A stretch of 64,000 nucleotides of DNA from Azospirillum formosense (GTDB lineage: Bacteria > Pseudomonadota > Alphaproteobacteria > Azospirillales > Azospirillaceae): positions 2,408,501-2,472,500 of the forward strand of contig NZ_CP159402.1 of the NCBI RefSeq assembly GCF_040500525.1, read 5' to 3'. Shown in pieces: positions 56,853 to 64,000 of this stretch. Positions within the stretch are counted from its first letter, which is position 1; every line of letters starts with the position of its first letter. The notes beneath the pieces were generated by a model that was given only the letters and a program-made list of their open reading frames with translations, had not been told where the DNA came from and did not search any database. Made by a program: the position numbers and the translations under genes.

Positions 56853-57176
56853 ATGAGCGATCCCATCAAGGTCACCGACGACAGCTTCGAGCAGGACGTG
56901 CTGAAGGCCGACGGTCCGGTCCTGGTCGATTTCTGGGCGGAGTGGTGCGGCCCCTGCAAGATGATTGCTCCCGCGCTCGACGACCTCGCCAAGGAGTATG
57001 GCGGCAAGGTCACCGTCGCCAAGCTGAACATCGACGACAACCCCGGCACCCCGACCAAGTACGGCGTGCGCGGCATCCCGACGCTGATGCTGTTCAAGAA
57101 CGGCAACGTCGCCGCCACCAAGATCGGCGCCCTGCCGAAGACCGCCCTGTTCTCGTGGGTCGACGAGGCTCTCTGA
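56853..57176 (+). CDS. trxA: Thioredoxin 1
   Basis: 107 residues, the standard length. The redox site is WCGPC (residues 31-35) in [22 protein letters not shown], with the cis-Pro in [12 protein letters not shown]. General cytoplasmic disulfide reductant. The ATG is preceded by AGAGGTC. A promoter and a strong terminator frame it as a single-gene unit next to addAB. Confidence 0.98.
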   Translation: MSDPIKVTDDSFEQDVLKADGPVLVDFWAEWCGPCKMIAPALDDLAKEYGGKVTVAKLNIDDNPGTPTKYGVRGIPTLMLFKNGNVAATKIGALPKTALFSWVDEAL

Positions 57177-57198
57177 GCCCCGCTTCCCCGGACGATCG

Positions 57199-57228
57199 AA
57201 AAGCCCCGCCCCTCCGGCGGGGCTTTTT
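57199..57228 (+). terminator. Terminator after trxA
   Basis: AAAAGCCCCGCC and GGCGGGGCTTTTT form a strong stem around CCTCC followed by five T, 22 bases after the trxA stop. Confidence 0.95.
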
Positions 57229-57268
57229 GTTTGCGCGGCCTTGCGGCCTGTCGGAGACTGCGCGGGCC

Positions 57269-58165
57269 ATGGCTTACCGTCTGCCGCCCCTCAACACCCT
57301 GCGCCTGTTCGAGGCCGCCGGCCGCCACCAGAGCTTCAAGGCGGCGGCGGAGGAATTGCACCTGACCCCCAGCGCGGTCAGCCACGGCATCCAGACGCTG
57401 GAGGAATGGCTGGGGGTGGAGCTGTTCCTGCGCGGCAACCGCAGCCTGTCGCTGACCCCCGCCGGCCACGCCTATCTGCCCCGCGTGCGCGACGCGCTGC
57501 ACGCGCTGGCCCTGGCGACGGAGAGCGTGCCGGGCCGCGCGCCCAGCGGGCGGCTGTCGGTTAGCGCCGCCCCGACCTTCGCCCTGCGCTGGCTGATCCC
57601 CCGCCTTCCCGCCTTCCAGGAGCGTCACCCGGCGATCACGGTGGCGCTGGACACCGCCCACCGGGTGGTCGAGTTTCCCCGCGACGGCATCGACGCGGGC
57701 ATCCGGCTGGGACGCGGCGACTGGCCCGGTCTGGCCGCGCTGAAGCTGATGGAGGAGGACCTCGTCCCGGTGGCCGCCCCCGCCCTGGCGGCGCGCATCG
57801 CCTGCCCGGCCGACCTCGCCGCCGTCCCGCTGCTCCACGTCGCCGACGTGTCGGAGGACTGGACCGCCTGGGCCGAGGCCGCGGGTCTGCCGCCGTCGGC
57901 GCTGGACGACGGGCTGAGGCGCGGGCTGCGGCTGGACGCGATCCACATGGCGGTGGACGCCGCGGTGCGCGGGCTGGGCGTCATCATCGGGCGGCGCCCG
58001 ACCGTCGATCCGGAGCTGGAGTCCGGCCGGCTGGTCGAGGTGATGGGGCCGCGCCTGCGCGCGAAAAGCGCCTATTGGCTGGTCACCGCCCAAGACAGCC
58101 TGCGCCGCCCGGAGGTCGCCGCCTTCCGCGCCTGGATGCGGGCGGAATTCGTCCAGGGACGGTGA
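57269..58165 (+). CDS. LysR-family transcriptional regulator (GcvA-like)
   Basis: 298 residues. The N-terminal helix-turn-helix is in LRLFEAAGRHQSFKAAAEEL and LTPSAVSHGIQTLEEWLGVELF; the effector domain starts at GRLSVSAAPTFALRWLIPRL, the GcvA subgroup pattern (PTFAxRWLIPRL). It lies 92 bases after trxA behind the terminator. No divergent target gene is present, so its regulon is unknown. Confidence 0.94.
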   Translation: MAYRLPPLNTLRLFEAAGRHQSFKAAAEELHLTPSAVSHGIQTLEEWLGVELFLRGNRSLSLTPAGHAYLPRVRDALHALALATESVPGRAPSGRLSVSAAPTFALRWLIPRLPAFQERHPAITVALDTAHRVVEFPRDGIDAGIRLGRGDWPGLAALKLMEEDLVPVAAPALAARIACPADLAAVPLLHVADVSEDWTAWAEAAGLPPSALDDGLRRGLRLDAIHMAVDAAVRGLGVIIGRRPTVDPELESGRLVEVMGPRLRAKSAYWLVTAQDSLRRPEVAAFRAWMRAEFVQGR

Positions 58166-58270
58166 CCCGCTTCGGGTGAAATCCGCTCACCCGGCGATGA
58201 AAAGGTCCCGTTTGCCGGAGCGGCCAGGGCGGCCCGATGCTGGTGCCCATCGCACCCGCCGGAGGCCACC

Positions 58271-58468
58271 ATGACACTGCACGTCCTCCCCCGCACCGCC
58301 CCGTCGCCGGCCCGCCGCCTTCGCGCGCTGCTGGCCTGGATCGCCCGTCTCCGCGAACAGAGCCGCCAGCGCGCCGAACTGCTCTCCCTGTCCGACCACG
58401 AGTTGCGGGACATCGGCATCAGCCGCTATGACGCCGTCACCGAGGCGCGCAAGCCGCTCTGGCGCTGA
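58271..58468 (+). CDS. DUF1127 small protein
   Basis: 65 residues. The C-terminal half has the DUF1127 pattern: LLSLSDHELRDIGISRYDAVTEA. The N-terminal half is basic and helical (RRLRALLAWIARLREQSRQRA). Proteins of this family are abundant in alphaproteobacteria; some bind RNA or act in phosphate and C/N metabolism control. The ATG follows CCGGAGG. Confidence 0.88.
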   Translation: MTLHVLPRTAPSPARRLRALLAWIARLREQSRQRAELLSLSDHELRDIGISRYDAVTEARKPLWR

Positions 58469-58514
58469 TCCTGCGGCGCCGATCCTGCGGCGCCGATCCA
58501 CGCGGCGCAGGCCC

Positions 58515-59390
58515 TCACCCCACCAGACGCCGCACCGTCCGCTCCACCGACCCGACGTAGGAGCCGCCGAACAGCCGCGCATGAACCAGCAGCGGGTAGA
58601 GGTTGTAGAGGTCCCGCCGCAGCTCGAAGAAGCCCGGACGGAGGGGCCGGATCTCCGCGTAGCGGCGGAAGAAGGCGTCCCCGAAGGTGCCGAACAGCGT
58701 GGTGAAGGCCAGTTCGATCTCCGCGTCGGCGTGATGCAGGGCCGGGTCGATGAAGGCCGCCACCCGCCCGTCGCGGGCCAGCACGTTGCCGCCCCACAGG
58801 TCGCCATGGATCAGCGAGGGCGGCCCCGGCTCCCCGATCAGCTCCGGCAGGCGGGCGGCCAGCCGCTCCAGACCGGCCATCAGACCGGAGTCGATGCGCC
58901 CCTCCTCCAGCGCCTTGCGGCCCATGTGGAGAAGGCGGCTTTCGCGGAAGAAGGCGATCCAGTCCGCCGTCTCGCCGTTCGGCTGGGGCAGCGGACCGAT
59001 CAGCGTGTCGCGCGGGAAACCGTAACGGTCCGCCGTGACGCCGTGCAGGGCGGCGACCAGCTCCGCCGCGTGCTCCTCGACCGCCGGGGTGATGCCACCG
59101 CCGGCGTCGATGCGGTCCATCACCAGCAGCCGGTCGTCGGCGTGATGCACCGCCGGCACCGGCAGGGCGGAGCGTTCGGCCAGATGGCGCAGCATGAAGC
59201 CCTCCGGCTCCAGCCCAGCCCCGCTCCCGGAGGCGACCTTCGCCACCAGCCGCCGGCCGTCCGCCAGGGTGACGGCCCACAGCGCCGCGTTGTGCCCGTC
59301 GGCCAGCCGGTCGAGCGACCGGACTGGACTGCCCAGCGCCTCCTCCAGACCCATCCGCAGGCCTGGCGCGCCGGTCATGGCCCGCGTCAC
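58515..59390 (-). CDS. Fructosamine/ketosamine-3-kinase family protein
   Basis: 291 residues, APH-like fold. The family signature LIHGDLWGGNVLA and FIDPALHHADAEIELAFTTLF is intact, with GHNAALWAVTLADGRRLVAKVA as the ATP loop region. Bacterial members phosphorylate ribulosamines or erythrulosamines on glycated proteins, making the sugar leave. It begins with GTG overlapping the phosphatase stop (GTGA); an ATG at 59378 is the alternative. The pairing with a LMW phosphatase gene is known for bacterial members of this family. Confidence 0.92.
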   Translation of the reverse strand: MTRAMTGAPGLRMGLEEALGSPVRSLDRLADGHNAALWAVTLADGRRLVAKVASGSGAGLEPEGFMLRHLAERSALPVPAVHHADDRLLVMDRIDAGGGITPAVEEHAAELVAALHGVTADRYGFPRDTLIGPLPQPNGETADWIAFFRESRLLHMGRKALEEGRIDSGLMAGLERLAARLPELIGEPGPPSLIHGDLWGGNVLARDGRVAAFIDPALHHADAEIELAFTTLFGTFGDAFFRRYAEIRPLRPGFFELRRDLYNLYPLLVHARLFGGSYVGSVERTVRRLVG

Positions 59391-59860
59391 AGCCGGTCCC
59401 GCCGGATGGCCTCCAGCAACCCCTCGGCCCCGGCCTCGCAAAGGTCCAGCACCTCCGTGAAATGCAGCCCCTCGCCGTAGTAGGGGTCGGGCACCTCGCG
59501 CTTCGGCGCGTCGGGGGCGTAGTCGAGGAACAGGGCGACCGTCGCCCGGCTGTCCGGCGGGGCCATGCGCCGCAACTGCGCCAGATGCCCGCCGTCCATC
59601 GCCAGGATGTAGTCGAAGTCTGCGAAGTCCGCCGCGGTCACCTTGCGGGCGCGCAGATCCGACAGGTCCACCCCGCGGGCCTTGGCGGCGCGCTGGCTGC
59701 GCGGGTCGGGCGCCTCCCCCACATGGTAGCTGTGGGTGCCCGCCGAATCGGTGCCGATGCGGTCCGCCAAACCGGCTTGCCGAATCCGGTCGCGGAACAC
59801 ACCTTCCGCGGTGGGCGACCGGCAGATGTTGCCCGTGCACACGAACAGGACCTTGACCAT
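59387..59860 (-). CDS. Low-molecular-weight protein-tyrosine-phosphatase-type enzyme
   Basis: 157 residues. The P-loop is VLFVCTGNICRSPTAEGVF (C-x5-R) and the acid is in VPDPYYGEG (DPYY). The fold and size are those of LMW-PTP. Although the family is named for phosphotyrosine, members paired with a fructosamine-kinase relative may act on sugar phosphates or deglycation products; this is inferred from the operon. Divergent from cobB (69-base gap). Confidence 0.96.
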   Translation of the reverse strand: MVKVLFVCTGNICRSPTAEGVFRDRIRQAGLADRIGTDSAGTHSYHVGEAPDPRSQRAAKARGVDLSDLRARKVTAADFADFDYILAMDGGHLAQLRRMAPPDSRATVALFLDYAPDAPKREVPDPYYGEGLHFTEVLDLCEAGAEGLLEAIRRDRL

Positions 59861-59929
59861 CCCGGCCTCCTCCTCTCTGGTCTCCGCACCCGAGATCTAG
59901 CAGCCGTTCTCCGAACCCGCCAGGGCGCC

Positions 59930-60682
59930 ATGACCATCGCCAATACGACCGCCGCCATCGCCGACCATATGAAACCCACGGACTCCATCGTCATCCTGAC
60001 CGGGGCCGGCATTTCCAAGGAATCCGGCCTGGACACCTTCCGCTGCGCCGACGGCATCTGGGCCAAGGTCGATCTGGAGGATGTCGCCACGCCGGAGGGC
60101 TTCGCCCGTGACCCGGCGCTGGTCCACCGCTTCTACAACGACCGGCGGCGCGGCCTGCGCGACCCCGCGGTGCAACCCAACGCCGCCCATCTGGCGCTGG
60201 CCGAGCTGGAGCGGCGCTGGAGCGGCGACCTGCTGCTGGTCACCCAGAACATCGACGACCTGCACGAGCGCGCCGGGTCGCACGCGCTGATCCACATGCA
60301 CGGCGAGCTGAACGCGGTCTTCTGCCGCCACTGCCGCAGCAAGGTGGAGCGCTGGACCGGCGACCTGTCGACGGAGGACGTCTGCCCGTCCTGCGCCCGC
60401 AAGGGCGGCATGCGCCCCGACGTGGTGTGGTTCGGCGAGATGCCCTACCAGATGGAACGGATCTACCGGGCGCTGGGCGCCTGCGACCTGTTCGTCTCGA
60501 TCGGCACCTCCGGCAACGTCTACCCCGCCGCGGGCTTCGTGGCCGAGGCGCGCAACGCCGGCGCCCTGACGGTGGAGCTGAACCTGGAGCCGTCGGCGGG
60601 CGCCAGCCTGTTCGCGGACTCCGTCAACGGCCCGGCGACCGAGATCGTCCCGGCCTTCGTGACCGCGTTGCTGAGCCTGTGA
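59930..60682 (+). CDS. cobB: NAD-dependent protein deacylase (sirtuin, CobB type)
   Basis: 250 residues. NAD site VILTGAGISKESGLDTFR, TQNIDDLHERAG, catalytic His in IHMHGEL, and the four-Cys zinc site CRHC...CPSC. The segment HRFYNDRRRGL carries the Tyr-x-x-Arg pair that lets class III sirtuins take succinyl groups as well as acetyl. The stop overlaps the GTG of the next gene. Confidence 0.95.
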   Translation: MTIANTTAAIADHMKPTDSIVILTGAGISKESGLDTFRCADGIWAKVDLEDVATPEGFARDPALVHRFYNDRRRGLRDPAVQPNAAHLALAELERRWSGDLLLVTQNIDDLHERAGSHALIHMHGELNAVFCRHCRSKVERWTGDLSTEDVCPSCARKGGMRPDVVWFGEMPYQMERIYRALGACDLFVSIGTSGNVYPAAGFVAEARNAGALTVELNLEPSAGASLFADSVNGPATEIVPAFVTALLSL

Positions 60683-61278
60683 CCGACACGCTTGAAGACC
60701 TGTTCGAGCGGGCCCGCGCCTGCCGGCTGTGCGAAGGGGTGCTGCCGCACGGCTGCCGCCCGGTGCTGCGCGGCAGCCCGTCCGCCCGCCTGCTGATCGT
60801 CGGGCAGGCGCCGGGGGCGCGGGTGCACGCCAGCGGCATCCCCTGGAACGACCCGTCCGGCGACCGGCTGCGCCAGTGGCTGGCCATGGACCGCGCGGCC
60901 TTCTACGACGAGAGCCGCATCGCCATCGTCCCCATGGGGCTCTGCTACCCCGGCACGGCGCCGAAGGGCGGCGATTACCCGCCGCGTCCGGAATGCGCGC
61001 CGCTCTGGCACCCGCCGCTGCGCGCCGCCCTGACCGGGGTGCGGCTGACCCTGCTGATCGGCGGCTACGCGCAGGCCCACTATCTGGGCAACCGCCGCCG
61101 GCGGACGATGACCGACACGGTGGCGGCGTGGCGGGACTATCTGCCGGAATTCCTGCCCCTGCCCCACCCGAGTTGGCGCAACACCGCCTGGCTGAAGAAG
61201 AACCCCTGGTTCGACGCGGAGCTGGTGCCCGCGCTGCGCCGCCGCGTGGCGGACACCCTGGGCCCCCTGGACGGGTGA
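60679..61278 (+). CDS. Uracil-DNA-glycosylase-family protein
   Basis: 199 residues. It shows the UDG-fold pattern of the COG1573-like group: LLIVGQAPGARVHASGIPWND, ALVPMG-type strand (IVPMGLCYPGTA), LLIGGYAQAHYL and a late LPLPHPSWRNTAWLKKNPWF with the HPS motif. The N-terminal CRLCEGVLPHGC cysteines could hold a metal, but the full iron-sulfur set is not evident, so it may be a non-cluster relative rather than a type 4 enzyme. Co-translated with cobB (GTGA). Confidence 0.8.
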   Translation: MTDTLEDLFERARACRLCEGVLPHGCRPVLRGSPSARLLIVGQAPGARVHASGIPWNDPSGDRLRQWLAMDRAAFYDESRIAIVPMGLCYPGTAPKGGDYPPRPECAPLWHPPLRAALTGVRLTLLIGGYAQAHYLGNRRRRTMTDTVAAWRDYLPEFLPLPHPSWRNTAWLKKNPWFDAELVPALRRRVADTLGPLDG

Positions 61279-61279
61279 C

Positions 61280-61693
61280 TCACCCCTCCATGGCCTCGAT
61301 GCGCTCCATGTCCTCGTCCGACAGGCCGAAATGGTGGCCGATCTCGTGGATCAGGACGTGGCGGACAATGGCGAACAGGTCCTCGCCCGTCTCGCACCAG
61401 TAGTCCAGGATCGGGCGGCGGTAGAGGAAGATCATGTCCGGCCCGCTGCGCAGGTCGGCGACGCTCTGCCGCGTCATATCGACGCCGCGGTAGAGGCCGA
61501 GCAGGTCGAAGGGGCTTTCCAGCTCCATCTCGCGCTCGGTCTCCTCGTCGGGGAAGTCCTCGACATGGATCGACAGATTGGCGATCGGGGCCAGGAGTTC
61601 CCGCGGAATCGTCTCCAGCGCGTCCTCGGCCATCCGCTCGAGGTCGGGGGTGGAGGGGGGAACAGTGTGGGTGTGTGCCGGTTTGCGCATCAT
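61280..61693 (-). CDS. Zincin-like metallopeptidase-family protein
   Basis: About 137 residues. The zinc motif HVLIHEIGHHFGLSDEDM (HExxH with a third ligand) and the preceding FLYRRPILDYW match the small DUF1025-type proteins, which are often annotated as metallopeptidases of unknown substrate. The start is uncertain: two adjacent Met codons at 61693/61690 are favoured by length, without a clear ribosome site; the frame goes on to 61729. It converges with the UDG-like gene. Confidence 0.88.
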   Translation of the reverse strand: MMRKPAHTHTVPPSTPDLERMAEDALETIPRELLAPIANLSIHVEDFPDEETEREMELESPFDLLGLYRGVDMTRQSVADLRSGPDMIFLYRRPILDYWCETGEDLFAIVRHVLIHEIGHHFGLSDEDMERIEAMEG

Positions 61694-61843
61694 ACGGGGG
61701 AAGGTAGCGTTGCTTGCCGCCCAGGCCAAGCGGCGCTAAACCGGAAGGCAGACCGGAACACCGATTTGATCCACGATCGGTCCGTGTCCGTTACGCCTTG
61801 CACAGGACGACCACGTACAGGCCAACCAACAACGGGGGAAGGA

Positions 61844-62146
61844 ATGTCGGACAAGCTGGTGGGTGCCAAGCGGCAGACCGCGCTGAAGGAACTGCATGGC
61901 TGGGCGGAAGTGTTGGAGCGCGACGCGATCCGCAAGACCTACCATTTCCCCGACTTCCCCGCCGCCTGGGGCTTCATGAGTCAGGTCGCCCTGCTGGCGG
62001 AGCGGACGAACCACCATCCGGAATGGTTCAACGATATGGGCCGGGTGGAGATCATCCTGTGCACCCGCAGTGCCGACGGCCTGACCCAGGCCGATGTCGA
62101 TTTCGCCCACCGCGTGGACCAGATCGCCCCGAACCGCGACCGCTGA
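61844..62146 (+). CDS. phhB: Pterin-4a-carbinolamine dehydratase
   Basis: 100 residues. It dehydrates the 4a-hydroxy pterin formed by aromatic amino-acid hydroxylases, so the cofactor can be reduced again. The motif NHHPEWFNDMGRVEI and WGFMSQVALLAE match PCD. The phenylalanine hydroxylase itself is not in the window, but folE and folM, which make a pterin cofactor, are. The ATG follows GGGGGAAGGA. Confidence 0.94.
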   Translation: MSDKLVGAKRQTALKELHGWAEVLERDAIRKTYHFPDFPAAWGFMSQVALLAERTNHHPEWFNDMGRVEIILCTRSADGLTQADVDFAHRVDQIAPNRDR

Positions 62147-62167
62147 TGTTCACGCGCCCGGAGCGCG

Positions 62168-62995
62168 TCACGCCGGTTCCAGAACCACCTTCACATCCGC
62201 CGGGCGCCCGAAGAAGGGGGCGGTGGTGACCAGCAGCGGGCAGCCGGCGGCGGCGTAGGCCGCCGCGTTGCCCTCCGTCACGCCGCCCGCCGCGGCGACG
62301 ACCGGCGGGCGCGGCAGGCCGCGCGTCGCCTCGACCACGGCGCGGGCTTCCTCCGGCGTGCGCTTCTCCAGCTGCAGCACGTCGGCCCCGGCCCGGGCGA
62401 AGGCGATGGCGTCCGCCACCGTGTCGACCTCGACCACGATTTTCTTTTCCGGCGCCCGGCGGCGCAGATCGGCGAGCCACGCCTCCGGCGGGCCGGACAG
62501 GAAGGCGCGGTGCTCGGGGAAGACCAGGATCGTCTCCGACAGGCCCAGCCGGTGCATCACCGCACCGCCGGCCAGCACCGCCTTGACCGACAGGTCCTTG
62601 GCGCCGGGAAAGTTCTTGCGGGTGCAGGCCACGGTCACGCCGGGGGCGGCCTCGACGATGCGGCGGGCGCGGGAGGCGATCCCGGAAGCGTATTCGACCA
62701 GCGTCTGCGCCACCTTCCAGCCGCGGTGCAGGGCGCCCGCCGGGCCGTGCCCCTCCAGGAAGGGCGCACCGGCCTCCACCGCCGTGCCGCTGGGCCGGAC
62801 GGCTGTCACCGTGCCGCCGGCCTTCTCGATCAGGCGGGCGGCCTCCTCCGTCCCGGCCAGAACCATGGCGCCGCGCGCCGCGAAGCGGATGCGCGCCGGG
62901 GCGGCGGCGATGCCCAATGAGTCGGTGGTCAGGTCGCCGTAGGGAACGTCCTGGGCGAGAAGCGCGTCGAGCGCGGCATCGGACAGGACGATCAT
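62168..62995 (-). CDS. modD: ModD, NadC-like pyrophosphorylase linked to molybdenum transport
   Basis: 275 residues, nicotinate-phosphoribosyltransferase fold. VPYGDLTTDSLGI, VACTRKNFPGAKDLSVKAVLAGGAVMHRLGLSET (shortened reading: the TRKNFPGxK and HRxGLSE motifs) and VVAAAGGVTEGNAAAY support ModD rather than NadC, which has a different H-R-x-N start. ModD genes usually adjoin molybdate transport genes; none is here. The reaction in vivo is not settled. Confidence 0.85.
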   Translation of the reverse strand: MIVLSDAALDALLAQDVPYGDLTTDSLGIAAAPARIRFAARGAMVLAGTEEAARLIEKAGGTVTAVRPSGTAVEAGAPFLEGHGPAGALHRGWKVAQTLVEYASGIASRARRIVEAAPGVTVACTRKNFPGAKDLSVKAVLAGGAVMHRLGLSETILVFPEHRAFLSGPPEAWLADLRRRAPEKKIVVEVDTVADAIAFARAGADVLQLEKRTPEEARAVVEATRGLPRPPVVAAAGGVTEGNAAAYAAAGCPLLVTTAPFFGRPADVKVVLEPA

Positions 62996-63014
62996 CGGCG
63001 GTTCCCTTTTTCGG

Positions 63015-64000
63015 TCAAAGCCACCCGCGGCGGCGGAAGTACCAGAGCGGAACGACGGCCGACAGAACCATCATCAGGATCGCCATGGGATAGCCGAACT
63101 CCCAATCCAGCTCGGGCATATAGTGGAAGTTCATGCCATAGGCCGATGCGATCAGCGTCGGCGGCATCAGCGCCACCGACACGACGGAGAAGATCTTGAT
63201 GATCGCGTTCTGCTCGATGTTGATCAGGCCGAGCGTGGCGTCGAGCAGGAAATTCGCCTCGTGCGCCAGGAAGCCGGCGTGTTCGTTCAGGGACCGCAGG
63301 TCGCGCGACAGCGTCTTCAGCGCGGCCTTCTGCTCCTTGGTCAGCCGACCGGCGGCGACGGAGGAGAGGAAGGCGACCAGCCGGTCCAGCCCGGCGAGGC
63401 TGTCGCGCACCTTATGCGTCAGGTCGCCGGCCCGCCCGATGCCGCGCAGCACGTCCTGCAGCTCGTCCGGCTTCTTGGAGCTTCCGACCCCCTTGCTGTT
63501 CAGCGAGTCGGTGAATATGCGCGCGGACAGGCCGTCGATGCGGGCGCCGATCAGCTCCAACACGTCGGCCACCCGGTCGATCACCGCGTCGAGGATGCCC
63601 AGCAGCGCGTCCTCCGCGCTGGCCAGAAGCTCCGGCTGGCGGCTGGTCCGCGCGGCGAAGGTGGCGACGGAGCGCGGCTCGGTGAAGCGCACCGTGATCA
63701 TGTGCCGGGGGGTGAGGACGAAGGTGACCTCGCCCTGCTCCGGCATCGGCGAATCGGCCCGCGCGATCACCGAGGAGGTGAGGTACACGGCCTCCCCCTC
63801 GGTGTAGAGCTGGCTCGACGCCTCGATTTCCTTCATTTCCTCGCGCGTCGGCAGATCGCAGCCGGTGACGGCGCCGACATGCGCGCGCTCCGCCTCGTCG
63901 GGACGGAGAAGATCGATCCACACCGTGTTGGGCGGCAGCGGCTCGCCGAGGGCGAGCGGCTGCTCGACCACGCGGCCGCCCACCCGGGCGTGAACCGTGA
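63015..64000 (-). CDS. corA: CorA-type magnesium transporter (5' end cut by window)
   Basis: At least 326 codons are present; the frame is still open at the window end (...VHARVGGRVVEQP), so the true start probably lies just outside, though GTG at 63983 is possible. The cytoplasmic domain leads to two C-terminal helices with the signature YGMNF in SAYGMNFHYMPELDW, the pore loop of CorA magnesium/cobalt channels. RRRGWL ends the protein. Confidence 0.94.
   Translation of the reverse strand, partial: TVHARVGGRVVEQPLALGEPLPPNTVWIDLLRPDEAERAHVGAVTGCDLPTREEMKEIEASSQLYTEGEAVYLTSSVIARADSPMPEQGEVTFVLTPRHMITVRFTEPRSVATFAARTSRQPELLASAEDALLGILDAVIDRVADVLELIGARIDGLSARIFTDSLNSKGVGSSKKPDELQDVLRGIGRAGDLTHKVRDSLAGLDRLVAFLSSVAAGRLTKEQKAALKTLSRDLRSLNEHAGFLAHEANFLLDATLGLINIEQNAIIKIFSVVSVALMPPTLIASAYGMNFHYMPELDWEFGYPMAILMMVLSAVVPLWYFRRRGWL

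Overview
The window is about 64 kb of very GC-rich DNA, densely packed with genes on both strands. The gene set points to an alphaproteobacterium of the Rhodospirillales, most likely Azospirillum or a close relative. The reasons are the GC bias, the order divL-like ... tsaE-amgK-murU-addB-addA-trxA next to folC-accD-trpA-trpB (a known alphaproteobacterial grouping), a TRAP transporter, many sensor kinases and few insertion sequences. The genus is an inference. The DNA looks chromosomal: almost everything is housekeeping, and I saw no transposase, integrase, phage gene or CRISPR array.

Layout. 1-4.7 kb: 3' end of mutT, recQ, a tRNA-Thr(CGU), a glycosyltransferase-like gene and a small Gly-Asp-Pro-Arg repeat protein. 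4.7-8.6 kb: an EamA exporter and a TRAP transporter (dctP, then dctQ-dctM). 8.7-14.0 kb: an OmpA-like protein, a type VI secretion remnant or orphan module (tssL, a short tssM, tagF), a divergent STAS protein and a tiny ribbon-helix-helix protein. 14.2-18.4 kb: a luciferase-like oxidoreductase, msrB, a dienelactone hydrolase and phosphoglucomutase. 18.5-21.9 kb: a double cold-shock-domain protein with an RGG-like linker, two small Pro-rich proteins, and an overlapping nucleotidyltransferase-metallophosphoesterase pair. 21.9-30.5 kb: EamA, folE, a periplasmic molybdopterin-fold protein with a histidine kinase, folK, folM, tRNA-Arg(CCU), a zinc-ribbon acidic repeat protein and folC. 30.5-33.6 kb: accD and trpBA. 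33.8-41.3 kb: an orphan amino-acid binding protein divergent from a large TorS-like hybrid kinase, then a DivL-like PAS kinase. 41.3-47.5 kb: type II NADH dehydrogenase, an EnvZ/OmpR-type pair divergent from a Spy-like protein, ferredoxin-NADP reductase and an unknown gene. 47.5-57.2 kb: tsaE, amgK, murU, addB, addA, trxA. 57.3-64 kb: a LysR regulator, a DUF1127 protein, LMW phosphatase with fructosamine kinase, cobB with a UDG-like gene, a metallopeptidase, phhB, modD and a corA cut by the window end.

How the genes work together. Four genes serve folate and pterin metabolism (folE, folK, folM, folC), and phhB recycles pterin cofactor. amgK-murU salvage MurNAc into UDP-MurNAc. addAB and recQ act in DNA break repair. 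Five sensor kinases are present, and three sit beside a plausible periplasmic partner or target. Four copies of a dispersed palindromic repeat family lie between genes, one of them carrying a nested cruciform-like insert.

No gene-free stretch exceeds about 300 bases. The most unusual items are the multi-repeat acidic zinc-ribbon protein, the double cold-shock/RGG protein with its structured leader, the orphan tssL-tssM-tagF module with a short TssM, the kinase-plus-periplasmic-protein pairs, and the nested repeat.
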